Assembly: GCF_008124835.1 (NCBI RefSeq)
Contig: NZ_VNHW01000003.1
Coordinates: forward strand, 1 to 64,000
Source: Blastococcus xanthinilyticus
GTDB taxonomy: Bacteria > Actinomycetota > Actinomycetes > Mycobacteriales > Geodermatophilaceae
Direction: 5' to 3'
Length of the DNA stretch: 64,000 nt
In this document: in pieces, positions 35,401 through 43,691 of the stretch
Layout: each line of letters opens with the position of its first letter
Numbering within the stretch: the first letter of the stretch is position 1
Made by a program: the position numbers and the translations under genes
Notes under the pieces: model-generated
What the model was told of the DNA's origin: nothing
Databases searched by the model: none
The model's input: only the letters and a program-made list of their open reading frames with translations

Positions 35401-35430
35401 TTGACCCGCATATATCGTATGTGGTGTGGT
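35401..35430 (+). promoter_or_regulatory. Promoter/operator segment for the TRAP genes
   Basis: TTGACC (35401-35406) resembles a -35 box and is followed by the AT-rich catatatcgtatg (35409-35421) with inverted arms CATA and TATG. The segment is striking in this GC-rich DNA. It may be the promoter and a GntR/FCD-type operator; the GntR gene at 45.0 kb is a candidate regulator. Confidence 0.4.
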
Positions 35431-35492
35431 CTGCGCCACAGAGGCCGTCGAGGTCGGGCGGGCCGCCGAGCACCGATTATCGAGGAGATGGC

Positions 35493-36626
35493 GTGCACAG
35501 CTCACAACGCACGAAGCGGGCCGCTGCGGTAGGCGCGGCGACGGTGCTGGTGGCCACGCTGGCCGCCTGCGGCGGGGACTCCGGCGGCGGGGGCGGTGGC
35601 GGGGGTGGCGCCGAGGGGCAGTCCTTCGACTGGCAGTACTCGAACTACCTGCCGCCGAACTCGTCGCTGAGCACAGGGATCGCCAACTACTTCGACTCGA
35701 TCGAGGAGCAGGGCGACATCACGGTCGAGGAGTTCTACCAGGAGTCCCTGCTGTCGGCGACGGACACGTTGCCCGGTGTCGCGCAGGGCCGGGCCGACCT
35801 CGGCTTCATGATTGCCCTCTACTACCCGGGCGAGCTGCCGCTGTCGCAGGTCGTCGGCGTGCCGTTCCAGACCGACGACGCCGAGGCCCAGGTCCGCGCG
35901 ATGAACGCCCTGTACGAGAACAACGAGGCCTTCCGCGCCGAGTACGAGGACCAGGGCGTCCACGTGCTCAGCTTCGTCCCGCTAGCGCCCACGATGATCG
36001 CCACCGCCGAGCCGCTGGAGGGGCTCGCCGGCCTCGAGGGCAGGCAGATCCGGGCCGTCGGCCTGCTGAGCCAGGCGATCGAGCAGGCCGGTGCGAGCCC
36101 GGTGGCCCTCTCGGCGCCGGAGGTCTACGAGGCCGTGGAGCGCGGCGTGATCGACGGCTTCACCTCGTACCCGTTCGACGTCGCGGTGGCCAACAGCCTC
36201 AACGAGGTGGCCTCGAACATGACCGATCCGGGCACCGGCCTCTACAACCTGGGCGCGCTGGTCATCACCAAGAGCCTCTGGGACGGGCTCCCGGAGGAGA
36301 CCCGCCAGTTCATGGACGAGCAGATCGACCAGTACGTCACCGATGCCATCGCCCTGCTGGCCGAGGAGGAGGAGAGGACCTGCGACACCTTCCTCGAGGC
36401 CGGCGGCACGCCCGGCGTCTTTCCGGAGGCCGACGTCGAGGAGTTCGAGGGCCTTGTCGGTGACAGCGTGCTCCAGGCCTGGCAGGAGCAGGCCGTGAGC
36501 GCCGGGGTCGCCGAGGACCAGGTCGACGGGTTCTTGGACGACTACCAGGCAGCCCTGGAGGAGTACGCCGCTGACTCCTCCTACACGCCCGGCCTCGTGG
36601 CTTGCGCCGAGCGGAACGGCAACTGA
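35493..36626 (+). CDS. dctP: TRAP transporter substrate-binding protein
   Basis: The 377-residue protein begins with GTG behind GAGGAG (35482-35487). A lipoprotein-type signal ends LAAC at Cys26, followed by a Gly-rich linker; most TRAP binding proteins are soluble, but Gram-positive members are tethered. DctP family features are seen in VEEFYQESLLSATDTLPGVAQ, LEGRQIRA and YEAVERGVIDGF. It would capture an organic acid outside the cell for the DctQM permease. Ligand type cannot be told from the sequence. Confidence 0.92.
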   Translation: MHSSQRTKRAAAVGAATVLVATLAACGGDSGGGGGGGGGAEGQSFDWQYSNYLPPNSSLSTGIANYFDSIEEQGDITVEEFYQESLLSATDTLPGVAQGRADLGFMIALYYPGELPLSQVVGVPFQTDDAEAQVRAMNALYENNEAFRAEYEDQGVHVLSFVPLAPTMIATAEPLEGLAGLEGRQIRAVGLLSQAIEQAGASPVALSAPEVYEAVERGVIDGFTSYPFDVAVANSLNEVASNMTDPGTGLYNLGALVITKSLWDGLPEETRQFMDEQIDQYVTDAIALLAEEEERTCDTFLEAGGTPGVFPEADVEEFEGLVGDSVLQAWQEQAVSAGVAEDQVDGFLDDYQAALEEYAADSSYTPGLVACAERNGN

Positions 36627-36640
36627 GCGGTTCCACACCG

Positions 36641-37303
36641 ATGGGGGCGTCGGGGGACAACGATCCGTTGTCCCCCGACGCGCTGATCGGTGACACGCAC
36701 TCCGTGCCGCCGATCGCCGGGACGCCGGCGGACCGCCCGGGCGGTCCGGTCCGCAGGGCGATCCACGCGCTGGCGACCGCCTTCGGCGTCCTGGCGGCGC
36801 TGCTGATCGTGGGCATCATGTTGAGCACCGCGCTGGACGTGCTGGTCCGCCAGCTCACCGGGTCCTCCATCCCCGGCGTGGTCGAGTACAGCGAGGTCCT
36901 CCTCGCCGGCCTGGTCTTCCTCGGCCTGGCCTACGCGCAGCGCACCGGGGCGCACATCGGCGTCGACCTGGTCACCGAGCGCCTGCCCGTGCGGACGGCG
37001 CACGTCGTGCGCGCGATCGGCCTGGTCGTCGTCCTGGCGGTCCTGCTGTGGACCACCTACGAGACGACGGTCGTGGCCATCCGCTCCTTCGAGGTCGGCG
37101 AGTTCCGCTTCGGCCTGGTTCCCGTGCCCATCTGGCCGGTCCGGATGGTGATCCCGCTCGGCCTCGTGGCCCTCGTCCTGGAGCTGGCCCTGACCACGTA
37201 CGACGAGATCACCGGCGCGCGCACCGGTGCCGCGACCACCCGGCACGAGCACCCCGAGGCGGACTCCTCGGTCGTCCCGGGTGAGAACGGTCCCCGGTCG
37301 TGA
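36641..37303 (+). CDS. dctQ: TRAP transporter small permease subunit
   Basis: The protein is 220 residues from the ATG at 36641, with four membrane helices (first: ATAFGVLAALLIVGIMLSTA) and the DctQ motif EYSEVLLAGLVFLGLAYAQR. The first 15 codons lie in a perfect 16-bp hairpin and read as a poor protein sequence, so the true start may be downstream, for example the GTG at 36704 (VPPIAGTPAD). The last codons overlap dctM as GTGA. It pairs with DctM in the membrane. Confidence 0.88.
   Translation: MGASGDNDPLSPDALIGDTHSVPPIAGTPADRPGGPVRRAIHALATAFGVLAALLIVGIMLSTALDVLVRQLTGSSIPGVVEYSEVLLAGLVFLGLAYAQRTGAHIGVDLVTERLPVRTAHVVRAIGLVVVLAVLLWTTYETTVVAIRSFEVGEFRFGLVPVPIWPVRMVIPLGLVALVLELALTTYDEITGARTGAATTRHEHPEADSSVVPGENGPRS
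36647..36681 (+). terminator. 16-bp perfect hairpin between dctP and dctQ
   Basis: GCGTCGGGGGACAACG at 36647-36662 pairs perfectly with CGTTGTCCCCCGACGC at 36666-36681 around a 3-nt loop. It begins 20 nt after the dctP stop. There is no T run. It probably stabilises the dctP message or ends most transcripts after dctP. Confidence 0.8.
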
Positions 37304-38643
37304 CCGCCGGCCTGGTCACCGTCCTCGCCGTCCTCGTGCTGCTGGTCCTGCTGTGCACCGGCGTGCCCGTGGCGTTCGCGCTGGCCACGGCCGGCGTGCT
37401 CGGCCTGGTCGTGCTCCGCGGCGCCGACATCGCGTCGAGCACGCTCGGGTCGCTGCCCTACCAGGCGACCGCCGAGGCCACGCTCGTGGTCATACCCATG
37501 TTCATCCTCATGGGGGTGCTGGCCGCCCATGCGAGGGTGGCCGAGGACGTCTTCCGGATCAGCCACCGACTGCTCCGCCGGCTGCCCGGCGGCCTCGGGC
37601 TGGCCTCGATCGCGGCGTGCGCGGGCTTCGGGGCGGTGTCCGGGTCGAGCGTGGCCACCACGGCGACCGTCGGCCGGGTCGCCATCGTCGAGATGCGCAA
37701 GTACGGCTACAGCGTGTCCTTCGCCGCCGGCATCGTGGCCGCGGCGGGCACCCTCAGCGTGCTGATCCCGCCCAGCATCGTGCTGGTCATCTACGGGATC
37801 ATCACCGGTGAGTCCATCGGCGCGCTGCTGACCGCCGGGATCATCCCGGGCATCCTGTCCGCGCTGGTGTTCATGACCCTGGTGATCATCCGGGTGCGGC
37901 TGCGGCCGGCGATCGGTGGCTTCAACCAGGCGCCGGCGGCCGTCGACGACGGTCCGACCCTCGCGGGCGACCGGCCGCAGGGGAAGGGCTACGCCGGCCT
38001 GGTCAAGATCGCGGTGCTGTTCGCGATCGTGATCGGCGGCATCTACGCGGGGTTCTTCACAGCCACCGAGGCGGCGTCGCTGGGCGCGCTCGCCGCGCTG
38101 CTCATGCTCCTGGCCGACGTGTTCCGGTACGGCCCGCGCCAGCTGGCGGTGAACCTGAAGAACAGCTTCGCCGAGGCCGCCTCGGTCACCAGCTTCATCT
38201 TCGCGATCCTGGTCGGGGCGAGCCTGTTCACGTTCTTCCTCGTCAGCGCCGGGATCACGAACTCGTTCGCGAACTGGGCGCTGGACCTGCCGGTACCACC
38301 AGCGGTCCTGATCATCGTGCTGCTCGGGATCATGATCCCGCTCGGGATGTTCCTCGACCCGATCTCGATCATGCTGATCGTGCTGCCGCTGGCGTACCCG
38401 GTCGTCACGGGCCTCGGCTACGACGGCATCTGGTTCGCCATCCTCACCGTGAAGATGATCGAGATCGGGCTAATCACGCCACCGGTGGGGCTCAACGTCT
38501 ACGTCCTGGCCGGCACCCCGGGGGTGCGGCTCGAGGACGCCTTCCGCGGAATCGCCTGGTTCCTCCCTGCGGAGCTGTTCACGACGTCGCTGCTGTTCCT
38601 CGTCCCCGACCTGGTGACCTGGCTGCCCAGCCAGATCGGCTAG
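37300..38643 (+). CDS. dctM: TRAP transporter large permease subunit
   Basis: The 447-residue protein has about twelve membrane helices and DctM features: PMFILMGVLAAHARV, FGAVSGSSVATTATVG and GIMIPLGMFLDPISIMLI. It is the transport subunit that couples organic acid import to sodium or proton entry. The GTG start overlaps the dctQ stop. A 58-nt gap separates it from the 2-oxoacid dehydrogenase genes on the same strand. Confidence 0.95.
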   Translation: MTAGLVTVLAVLVLLVLLCTGVPVAFALATAGVLGLVVLRGADIASSTLGSLPYQATAEATLVVIPMFILMGVLAAHARVAEDVFRISHRLLRRLPGGLGLASIAACAGFGAVSGSSVATTATVGRVAIVEMRKYGYSVSFAAGIVAAAGTLSVLIPPSIVLVIYGIITGESIGALLTAGIIPGILSALVFMTLVIIRVRLRPAIGGFNQAPAAVDDGPTLAGDRPQGKGYAGLVKIAVLFAIVIGGIYAGFFTATEAASLGALAALLMLLADVFRYGPRQLAVNLKNSFAEAASVTSFIFAILVGASLFTFFLVSAGITNSFANWALDLPVPPAVLIIVLLGIMIPLGMFLDPISIMLIVLPLAYPVVTGLGYDGIWFAILTVKMIEIGLITPPVGLNVYVLAGTPGVRLEDAFRGIAWFLPAELFTTSLLFLVPDLVTWLPSQIG

Positions 38644-38701
38644 CCCCGCTCGACCCCCGCCCCGCTCGCCACCGCCGACCAGCGCACAAGGAGTGGCTGC
38701 C

Positions 38702-39838
38702 ATGACCGACCAGCCGTCAGCCGACGACCGGAAGACCGAGGCCGAACTGGACCTCGACAGGAAGAAGGAGGAGGTCGAGGAGAGCTTCGCCGGCCCGGGG
38801 GAGCGTCTGGAGATCCTGGCCCCGGACGGCACCGTCCGTCCGGGCGCGGAGGTCCCGCTCGGCACCGAGCAGGTCCGTGACGCGCTCCGCTGGATGATGC
38901 TGTCGCGAACCGTCGATGTCCGGGCGATCAGCCTCCAGCGGCAGGGCCGCATGGGCACCTTCTCGGCCGTCCGCGGCCAGGAAGCCTCGGTGGTGGGGTC
39001 CTCGTTCGCCCTGGACCCGGCGCGGGACTGGATCGTCCCGCAGTACCGCGAGCTCCCGGGGGTCGTCCGGCACGGCTTCCCGCTCGACGGGTACCTGCTG
39101 TACTGGATGGGCAACCCGGCCGGCGGGCGGGTGCCCGACGGCGTCCGGGTCCTGCCGCTGCAGATCGCGCTCGCCGCCCAGCTGCCGCACGCGGTGGGAC
39201 TGGGCTGGGGGCTCAGGCTGCAGGGCAGCGACAGCGTGGTGACGACGTACTTCGGCGACGGTGCCTCGTCCGAGGGTGACACGCACGAGGCCATGAACCT
39301 GGCCGGCGTGACCCGTGCGCCGGTGGTCTTCTTCCTGCAGAACAACGGCTGGGCGATCAGCACGCCGCGGACCAAGCAGACCGCGGCCTCCAACTTCGCC
39401 AGCCGGGCCGAGGGGTACGGCTTCCCGGGGGTCATCGTCGACGGCAACGACCTGTTCGCCGTGTACGAAGCGACGCGGCAGGCCGTCGAGCGCGCCCGCC
39501 GGGGCGAGGGCCCGACCCTCATCGAGTCCCAGACCTACCGGATGGGCGCGCACAACACCGCCGACGACCCGACCCGCTACATGGAGCCGGTGGAGCTCAG
39601 CGGCTGGGACGAGCGGGACCCGATCCGCCGGGTTACCACCTGGCTGAGCGCCCAGGGCGCCTGGGACGACGACGCCGAGCGGGAGATGCAGGCCGGCATC
39701 GACCGGCAGGTCGACGAGGCGATCGAGTCGGCGGAGGCCTTCACGCCGCCGAACCCCGAGCAGATCTACACCCACGTCTACGCCGACCCGCCCGAGCGCC
39801 TCCGGGCGCAGCAGCGTGCCGCGCTGGACCCCCACTGA
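38702..39838 (+). CDS. bkdA: Branched-chain 2-oxoacid dehydrogenase E1 alpha
   Basis: The 378-residue protein is the TPP-dependent decarboxylase alpha chain. The TPP motif is GDGASSEGDTHEAMN...NN, and the phosphorylation-loop-like segment YRMGAHNTADDPTRYM fits branched-chain or pyruvate E1 alpha chains. The N-terminal 40 residues are highly charged (DRKTEAELDLDRKKEEVEES), longer than usual. AAGGAG at 38688-38693 serves the ATG at 38702. It opens the E1a-E1b-E2-E3-CoA transferase run directly after the TRAP genes. Confidence 0.92.
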   Translation: MTDQPSADDRKTEAELDLDRKKEEVEESFAGPGERLEILAPDGTVRPGAEVPLGTEQVRDALRWMMLSRTVDVRAISLQRQGRMGTFSAVRGQEASVVGSSFALDPARDWIVPQYRELPGVVRHGFPLDGYLLYWMGNPAGGRVPDGVRVLPLQIALAAQLPHAVGLGWGLRLQGSDSVVTTYFGDGASSEGDTHEAMNLAGVTRAPVVFFLQNNGWAISTPRTKQTAASNFASRAEGYGFPGVIVDGNDLFAVYEATRQAVERARRGEGPTLIESQTYRMGAHNTADDPTRYMEPVELSGWDERDPIRRVTTWLSAQGAWDDDAEREMQAGIDRQVDEAIESAEAFTPPNPEQIYTHVYADPPERLRAQQRAALDPH

Positions 39839-39854
39839 GCGCAGGAGCGATCAC

Positions 39855-40835
39855 ATGGCGACGATGACGATGATCGAGGCGATCCGGTCCGCCCTCCGCG
39901 AGGAGATGGCCCGCGACGAAAGCGTCGTGGCCCTGGGCCAGGACATCGGCCAGCTCGGTGGCGTGTTCCGGGCGACCGACGGGCTGCTCAAGGAGTTCGG
40001 GGCCGACCGGGTCTTCGACATGCCGCTGGCCGAGGCGGTGATCGCGGGATCCGCGCTGGGGCTCGCGGTCTCCGGGCTGGTGCCGGTGGCGGAGATCCAG
40101 TTCCTCGGGTTCACCCACCAGGCCTTCCACCAGATCGCCCCGCAGCTCGCGCGCTACCGCTACCGGTCGCAGGGCCGGTACAACGCGCAGGTCACCATCC
40201 GGACGCCGTTCGGTGGTGGGGTCCGGACGCCGGAGCTGCACTCCGACGCCCTGGAGGCGCAGTTCGTGCAGAGCCCCGGCATCAAGGTCGTGATGCCGTC
40301 CAACCCCTACGACGCCAAGGGCATGCTGCTGGAGGCGATCCGGGACCCCGACCCGGTGCTCTTCTGCGAGCCGCTGCGCGGCTACCGGCTGGTCAAGGGT
40401 GAGGTCCCGGAGGGCGACTACACCGTCCCGTTCGGGCACTCCCGGGTGACCCGGGAGGGCACCGACGTGACCCTGGTGGCCTGGAGCGCCGCCGTGCAGC
40501 TCGCCGAACGCGCCGCCGATCGGCTAGCGCAGGAGGGCATCGAGGCCCAGGTCCTGGACCTGCGCACGCTGGTCCCACTGGACGTGGCCGGCCTGGTCTC
40601 GGCCGTGGAGTCGACCGGCCGGTGCGTCGTGGTGCACGAGGCACCCCTGACCGCCGGGTTCGGCGCCGAGGTGGTCGCCACCGTGCAGGAGGAGGCCTTC
40701 TACTCCCTGGAGGCCCCGGTCGCCCGGGTCGCGGCGCCGGACACGCCCTACCCGATCGCCTCGATCGAGGACTACTACATCCCGAGCGTCGAGCGGGTCG
40801 TGGACGCCGTCCGCCGGACGGTGGACGCCAAGTGA
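39855..40835 (+). CDS. bkdB: Branched-chain 2-oxoacid dehydrogenase E1 beta
   Basis: The 326-residue protein carries the transketolase-like pyrimidine domain (ALREEMARDESVVALGQDIG, AEIQFLGF) and the transketolase C-terminal domain (VLDLRTLVPLD, HEAPLTAGFGAEV). It pairs with E1 alpha to form the a2b2 decarboxylase. The start ATG is 16 nt after the alpha chain stop with a GCAGGAGCGA site. Confidence 0.94.
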   Translation: MATMTMIEAIRSALREEMARDESVVALGQDIGQLGGVFRATDGLLKEFGADRVFDMPLAEAVIAGSALGLAVSGLVPVAEIQFLGFTHQAFHQIAPQLARYRYRSQGRYNAQVTIRTPFGGGVRTPELHSDALEAQFVQSPGIKVVMPSNPYDAKGMLLEAIRDPDPVLFCEPLRGYRLVKGEVPEGDYTVPFGHSRVTREGTDVTLVAWSAAVQLAERAADRLAQEGIEAQVLDLRTLVPLDVAGLVSAVESTGRCVVVHEAPLTAGFGAEVVATVQEEAFYSLEAPVARVAAPDTPYPIASIEDYYIPSVERVVDAVRRTVDAK

Positions 40836-40908
40836 GCGAGCGTGCGAGCTCGCGGGTGGATGCAGCATTGCCGCGCACGCGGCCGACGAGCGTCAGCGAG
40901 GAGTGCCC
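40836..40908 (+). other. Structured gap between E1 beta and E2 genes
   Basis: GCGTGCG (40840-40846) can pair with CGCACGC (40874-40880), and GAGCGAG/AGCGAG motifs lie at both ends. Such gagcgagc-rich spacers recur in high-GC actinobacterial genomes. All other gaps in this run are 16 nt or overlaps, so the 73 nt is notable; it may be a processing or stability element. Confidence 0.35.
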
Positions 40909-42255
40909 GTGAGCGAGCTGGAGTTCCACCTCCCCGACGTGGGGGAGGGCCTCGACGCCGGCGAGATCGTCGAGTGGCACGTGCAGCCCGGGTCGGCCGT
41001 GGTCCGCGACCAGGTGCTCGCGGACGTGGAGACCGACAAGGCCGTCGTCGAGATCCCGTCGCCGGTGAACGGGACGGTGCTGCGGCTGGGCGGCGAGGTC
41101 GGCGACGTGCTCGAGATCGGCGCCCTGCTGGTGGTCCTCGAGACCGAGGAGGCCGTGCAGATCCGCAGCCACGGGAAGACGGCCCCGGCCACGGCACCGG
41201 CGGTCGCCGCACCGCCGGCCGCGGCGCCGGAGCCGGCGGCGCCTCCGCCACTGCCCACGCCCGCCGCGGTCGCCCAAGCCCCGCAGCAGGCGCAGCCCGG
41301 GACGACCGCGGACGGGGACGGTGCCCGGCCGGGGCGCGTCCTGGCCGCGCCGGCCACCCGGCGGCTGGCGCTCGAGCTGGGGGTCGACCTGGCCGTCGTG
41401 CGCGGCTCCGGCCCCGGCGGCCGGGTGACGGCGGACGACGTCCGCGCGGTCGCCGCTGCCCCCGCCGTGGCCGAAGACGCCGTCCCGCAGGCCGCTCCGG
41501 CGCCCGCGGGGCGGGCCGGTGGGGCGGCTGAGCCGCGGCGGACCGTGCGCCGCCTGGCCGACGAGACCGTCCCGCTGCGCGGTCTGCGGCGGTCGATCGC
41601 CCGGTCGATGACGGCCTCCTGGCAGGAGATCCCGCACATCACGGAGTTCCGCGAGGTCGACGCGACCGCGCTGGTGCAGGCCCGAGCGCGGCTCCGGCCG
41701 CGCCTGGAGCGGGACGGCGTGGGGTTCACGTTCCTGCCGCTGCTGGTGAAGGCCGTTGTCGCGACCCTGGCCGAGCACCCGGTGTTCAACGCCAGCATCG
41801 ACCTGGGCGCGGAGACCATCACGTACCACGGCCGCCGCAACATCGGCCTGGCCACCGCGACCGGCGCCGGGCTCATGGTGCCGGTCGTCAAGGACGCCGA
41901 CGGCAAGTCGCTCGGCGAGCTCGCCCGGGAGATCGACCAGCTGGCCGTGGCCGCCCGGGACCGCAGCGTCACCCCGGCGCAGCTGTCCGAGGGCACCTTC
42001 TCGATCACCAACTTCGGCAGCTACGGCGGCTGGCTGGCCACCCCGATCATCCGGCCGCCCGAGGCCGCGATCGCCGGCTTCGGGCGGATCCGCGACGCCG
42101 TCGTGGCGGTCGACGGCGTGCCCGTCGTCCGGCCGACGCTGCCGCTCTCGGTCTCCGCCGACCACCGGCTCGTCGACGGGGAGGACCTGGGCGGGTTCCT
42201 GGCCACCCTGACCGAGTACCTGGCCGACCCGATCCTCCTGCTCGCGGGGGAGTGA
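40909..42255 (+). CDS. bkdC: Dihydrolipoamide acyltransferase E2
   Basis: The 448-residue E2 has one lipoyl domain with lipoyl Lys44 in ETDKAVVE, a long Ala/Pro linker, a peripheral subunit-binding domain (APATRRLALELGVDL..SGPGGRVTADDV) and the catalytic acyltransferase domain with SADHRLVDGEDLG. It passes the acyl group from E1 to CoA. The GTG at 40909 is used; a GTG at 40903 is within the ribosome binding site. The stop overlaps the E3 start by one base. Confidence 0.94.
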   Translation: MSELEFHLPDVGEGLDAGEIVEWHVQPGSAVVRDQVLADVETDKAVVEIPSPVNGTVLRLGGEVGDVLEIGALLVVLETEEAVQIRSHGKTAPATAPAVAAPPAAAPEPAAPPPLPTPAAVAQAPQQAQPGTTADGDGARPGRVLAAPATRRLALELGVDLAVVRGSGPGGRVTADDVRAVAAAPAVAEDAVPQAAPAPAGRAGGAAEPRRTVRRLADETVPLRGLRRSIARSMTASWQEIPHITEFREVDATALVQARARLRPRLERDGVGFTFLPLLVKAVVATLAEHPVFNASIDLGAETITYHGRRNIGLATATGAGLMVPVVKDADGKSLGELAREIDQLAVAARDRSVTPAQLSEGTFSITNFGSYGGWLATPIIRPPEAAIAGFGRIRDAVVAVDGVPVVRPTLPLSVSADHRLVDGEDLGGFLATLTEYLADPILLLAGE

Positions 42256-43691
42256 TGGTCGTCGGAGAGGTGGCCGAGGGCGTCGACCTGCTCGTCGTCG
42301 GCGCGGGGCCCGGCGGGTACACGGCCGCGCTGCGGGCGGCGGCGCTGGGCCGCAGCGTGCTCCTGGTCGACCGGCTGGGGGACGCCGGGATCGGCGGGGT
42401 GTGCCTCCAGGTGGGGTGCATCCCCAGCAAGGCGCTGATCGAGGTGGCCGAGGTCGCCCACCGGTCCGCCGGGTTCGCCGACGCCGGTCTCACGGTCGGC
42501 GAGGTGTCGGTCGACCTGGCGCGCTTCCAGGAGTGGAAGGCGGTGAAGGTCGGTGGCCTCACCGGGGGCGTGGCGGAGCTGCTGCGCCGGGCCGGCGTGG
42601 AGGTCGCGGCTGGGGAGTTCCGGTTCACCCGGCCCGGCTCCGGGGTGCTGCAGTCCGCCGACGACCGCCCACCCCGGCACCTGGAGTACACCGACGTCGT
42701 GCTCGCCACCGGCTCCCGGCCGGTGGAGCTGCCGGGGCTGCCCCGGGACGGGGAGCGGGTGCTCAGCTCGACCGACGCCCTGGCGCTGAGCAGCCTGCCG
42801 GCCAGCATCGCGGTGGTGGGTGGCGGCTACATCGGCCTGGAGCTGGGGACGGCCTTCGCCAAGCTGGGCGCCACGGTGACCCTCGTCGAGGCGACGGACC
42901 GCCTGCTCCCGGGGGTGGACGCGGCGCTGCTCCGCCCGGTGCGCCAGCGGCTCCGGGCAGTGGGCGTCGAAGTCCTCCTCGGCCACCGGGTCGAGGGCCT
43001 CGCCGACGGGGTGCTGACCGCGACCGGGGACTCGGGGGAGGTCCGGGTGGCGGCCGAGAAGGTGATCGTGGCGATCGGCCGGCGGCCCAACACCGACGGG
43101 CTCGGCCTGGCCAGGATCGGGATCACGCCCGACGAGCGTGGCCTGATCCCCGTGGGGCCGGACCGCATGGCGGCACCACACGTCGCGGCGATCGGGGACA
43201 TCACCGCCGGCCCGGCCCTGGCGCACAAGGCGACGGCGGAGGGCGAGGTGGCTGCGGAGGCGCTGTGCGGCAGGCCCGCGGCGTTCGACCCGGCGGCCAT
43301 CCCCGCCGTCGTGTTCAGCGACCCGGAGATCGCCGTGGCCGGGTACTCGGCCGACGAGGCGCGGGCGCTGGGCATGGACGTCGCCGTCGCGCGGCTCCCG
43401 CTCAGCGCCTCGGGGCGGGCCGCGACCATGGGCGCCGTCGAGGGGTTCACCCAGCTCGTCGTGGACCGGTCGGTCGACGCCGTGGTCGGGGTGCACATCG
43501 TCGGCCCGCACGCGTCGGAGCTGATCGCCGAGGGGGTGCTGGCGATCGAGATGGCCGCGTCGCCGGTGGACCTCCTGGCGTCGATCCACCCGCATCCGAC
43601 GCTGAGCGAGATGACCTCCGACGTCGCCCGGGTGCTCCTCCACCAGCCGGCCGGTGCCACCGTGCCGGCGTCGGCACCGGCAGCGTCGTGA
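42255..43691 (+). CDS. lpdA: Dihydrolipoyl dehydrogenase E3
   Basis: The 478-residue flavoprotein reoxidises the lipoyl group of E2. It has FAD-binding GAGPGGYTAALRAA, the redox disulfide in CLQVGC, NAD-binding VVGGGYIGLELG, and the C-terminal HPHPTLSE with the catalytic His-Glu pair. The start ATG overlaps the E2 stop (TGATG), and the end overlaps the CoA transferase start (GTGA). A dedicated E3 in the unit means the complex is self-contained. Confidence 0.95.
   Translation: MVVGEVAEGVDLLVVGAGPGGYTAALRAAALGRSVLLVDRLGDAGIGGVCLQVGCIPSKALIEVAEVAHRSAGFADAGLTVGEVSVDLARFQEWKAVKVGGLTGGVAELLRRAGVEVAAGEFRFTRPGSGVLQSADDRPPRHLEYTDVVLATGSRPVELPGLPRDGERVLSSTDALALSSLPASIAVVGGGYIGLELGTAFAKLGATVTLVEATDRLLPGVDAALLRPVRQRLRAVGVEVLLGHRVEGLADGVLTATGDSGEVRVAAEKVIVAIGRRPNTDGLGLARIGITPDERGLIPVGPDRMAAPHVAAIGDITAGPALAHKATAEGEVAAEALCGRPAAFDPAAIPAVVFSDPEIAVAGYSADEARALGMDVAVARLPLSASGRAATMGAVEGFTQLVVDRSVDAVVGVHIVGPHASELIAEGVLAIEMAASPVDLLASIHPHPTLSEMTSDVARVLLHQPAGATVPASAPAAS

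Larger units (their letters stand above)
35082..35492 (+). other. Regulatory gap before the TRAP transporter genes
   Basis: This 411-nt stretch holds no gene I can support; a short frame at 35260 has poor coding character. It contains a CRP-like palindrome and, 150 nt later, an AT-rich promoter-like segment, listed separately. A TAGCGT at 35231-35236 could be the -10 box of an additional upstream start. Confidence 0.5.

Noticed and set aside
35260-35532. 90-residue frame before dctP
   Set aside because: Poor coding composition, and it overlaps the promoter region and the dctP signal sequence in another frame.
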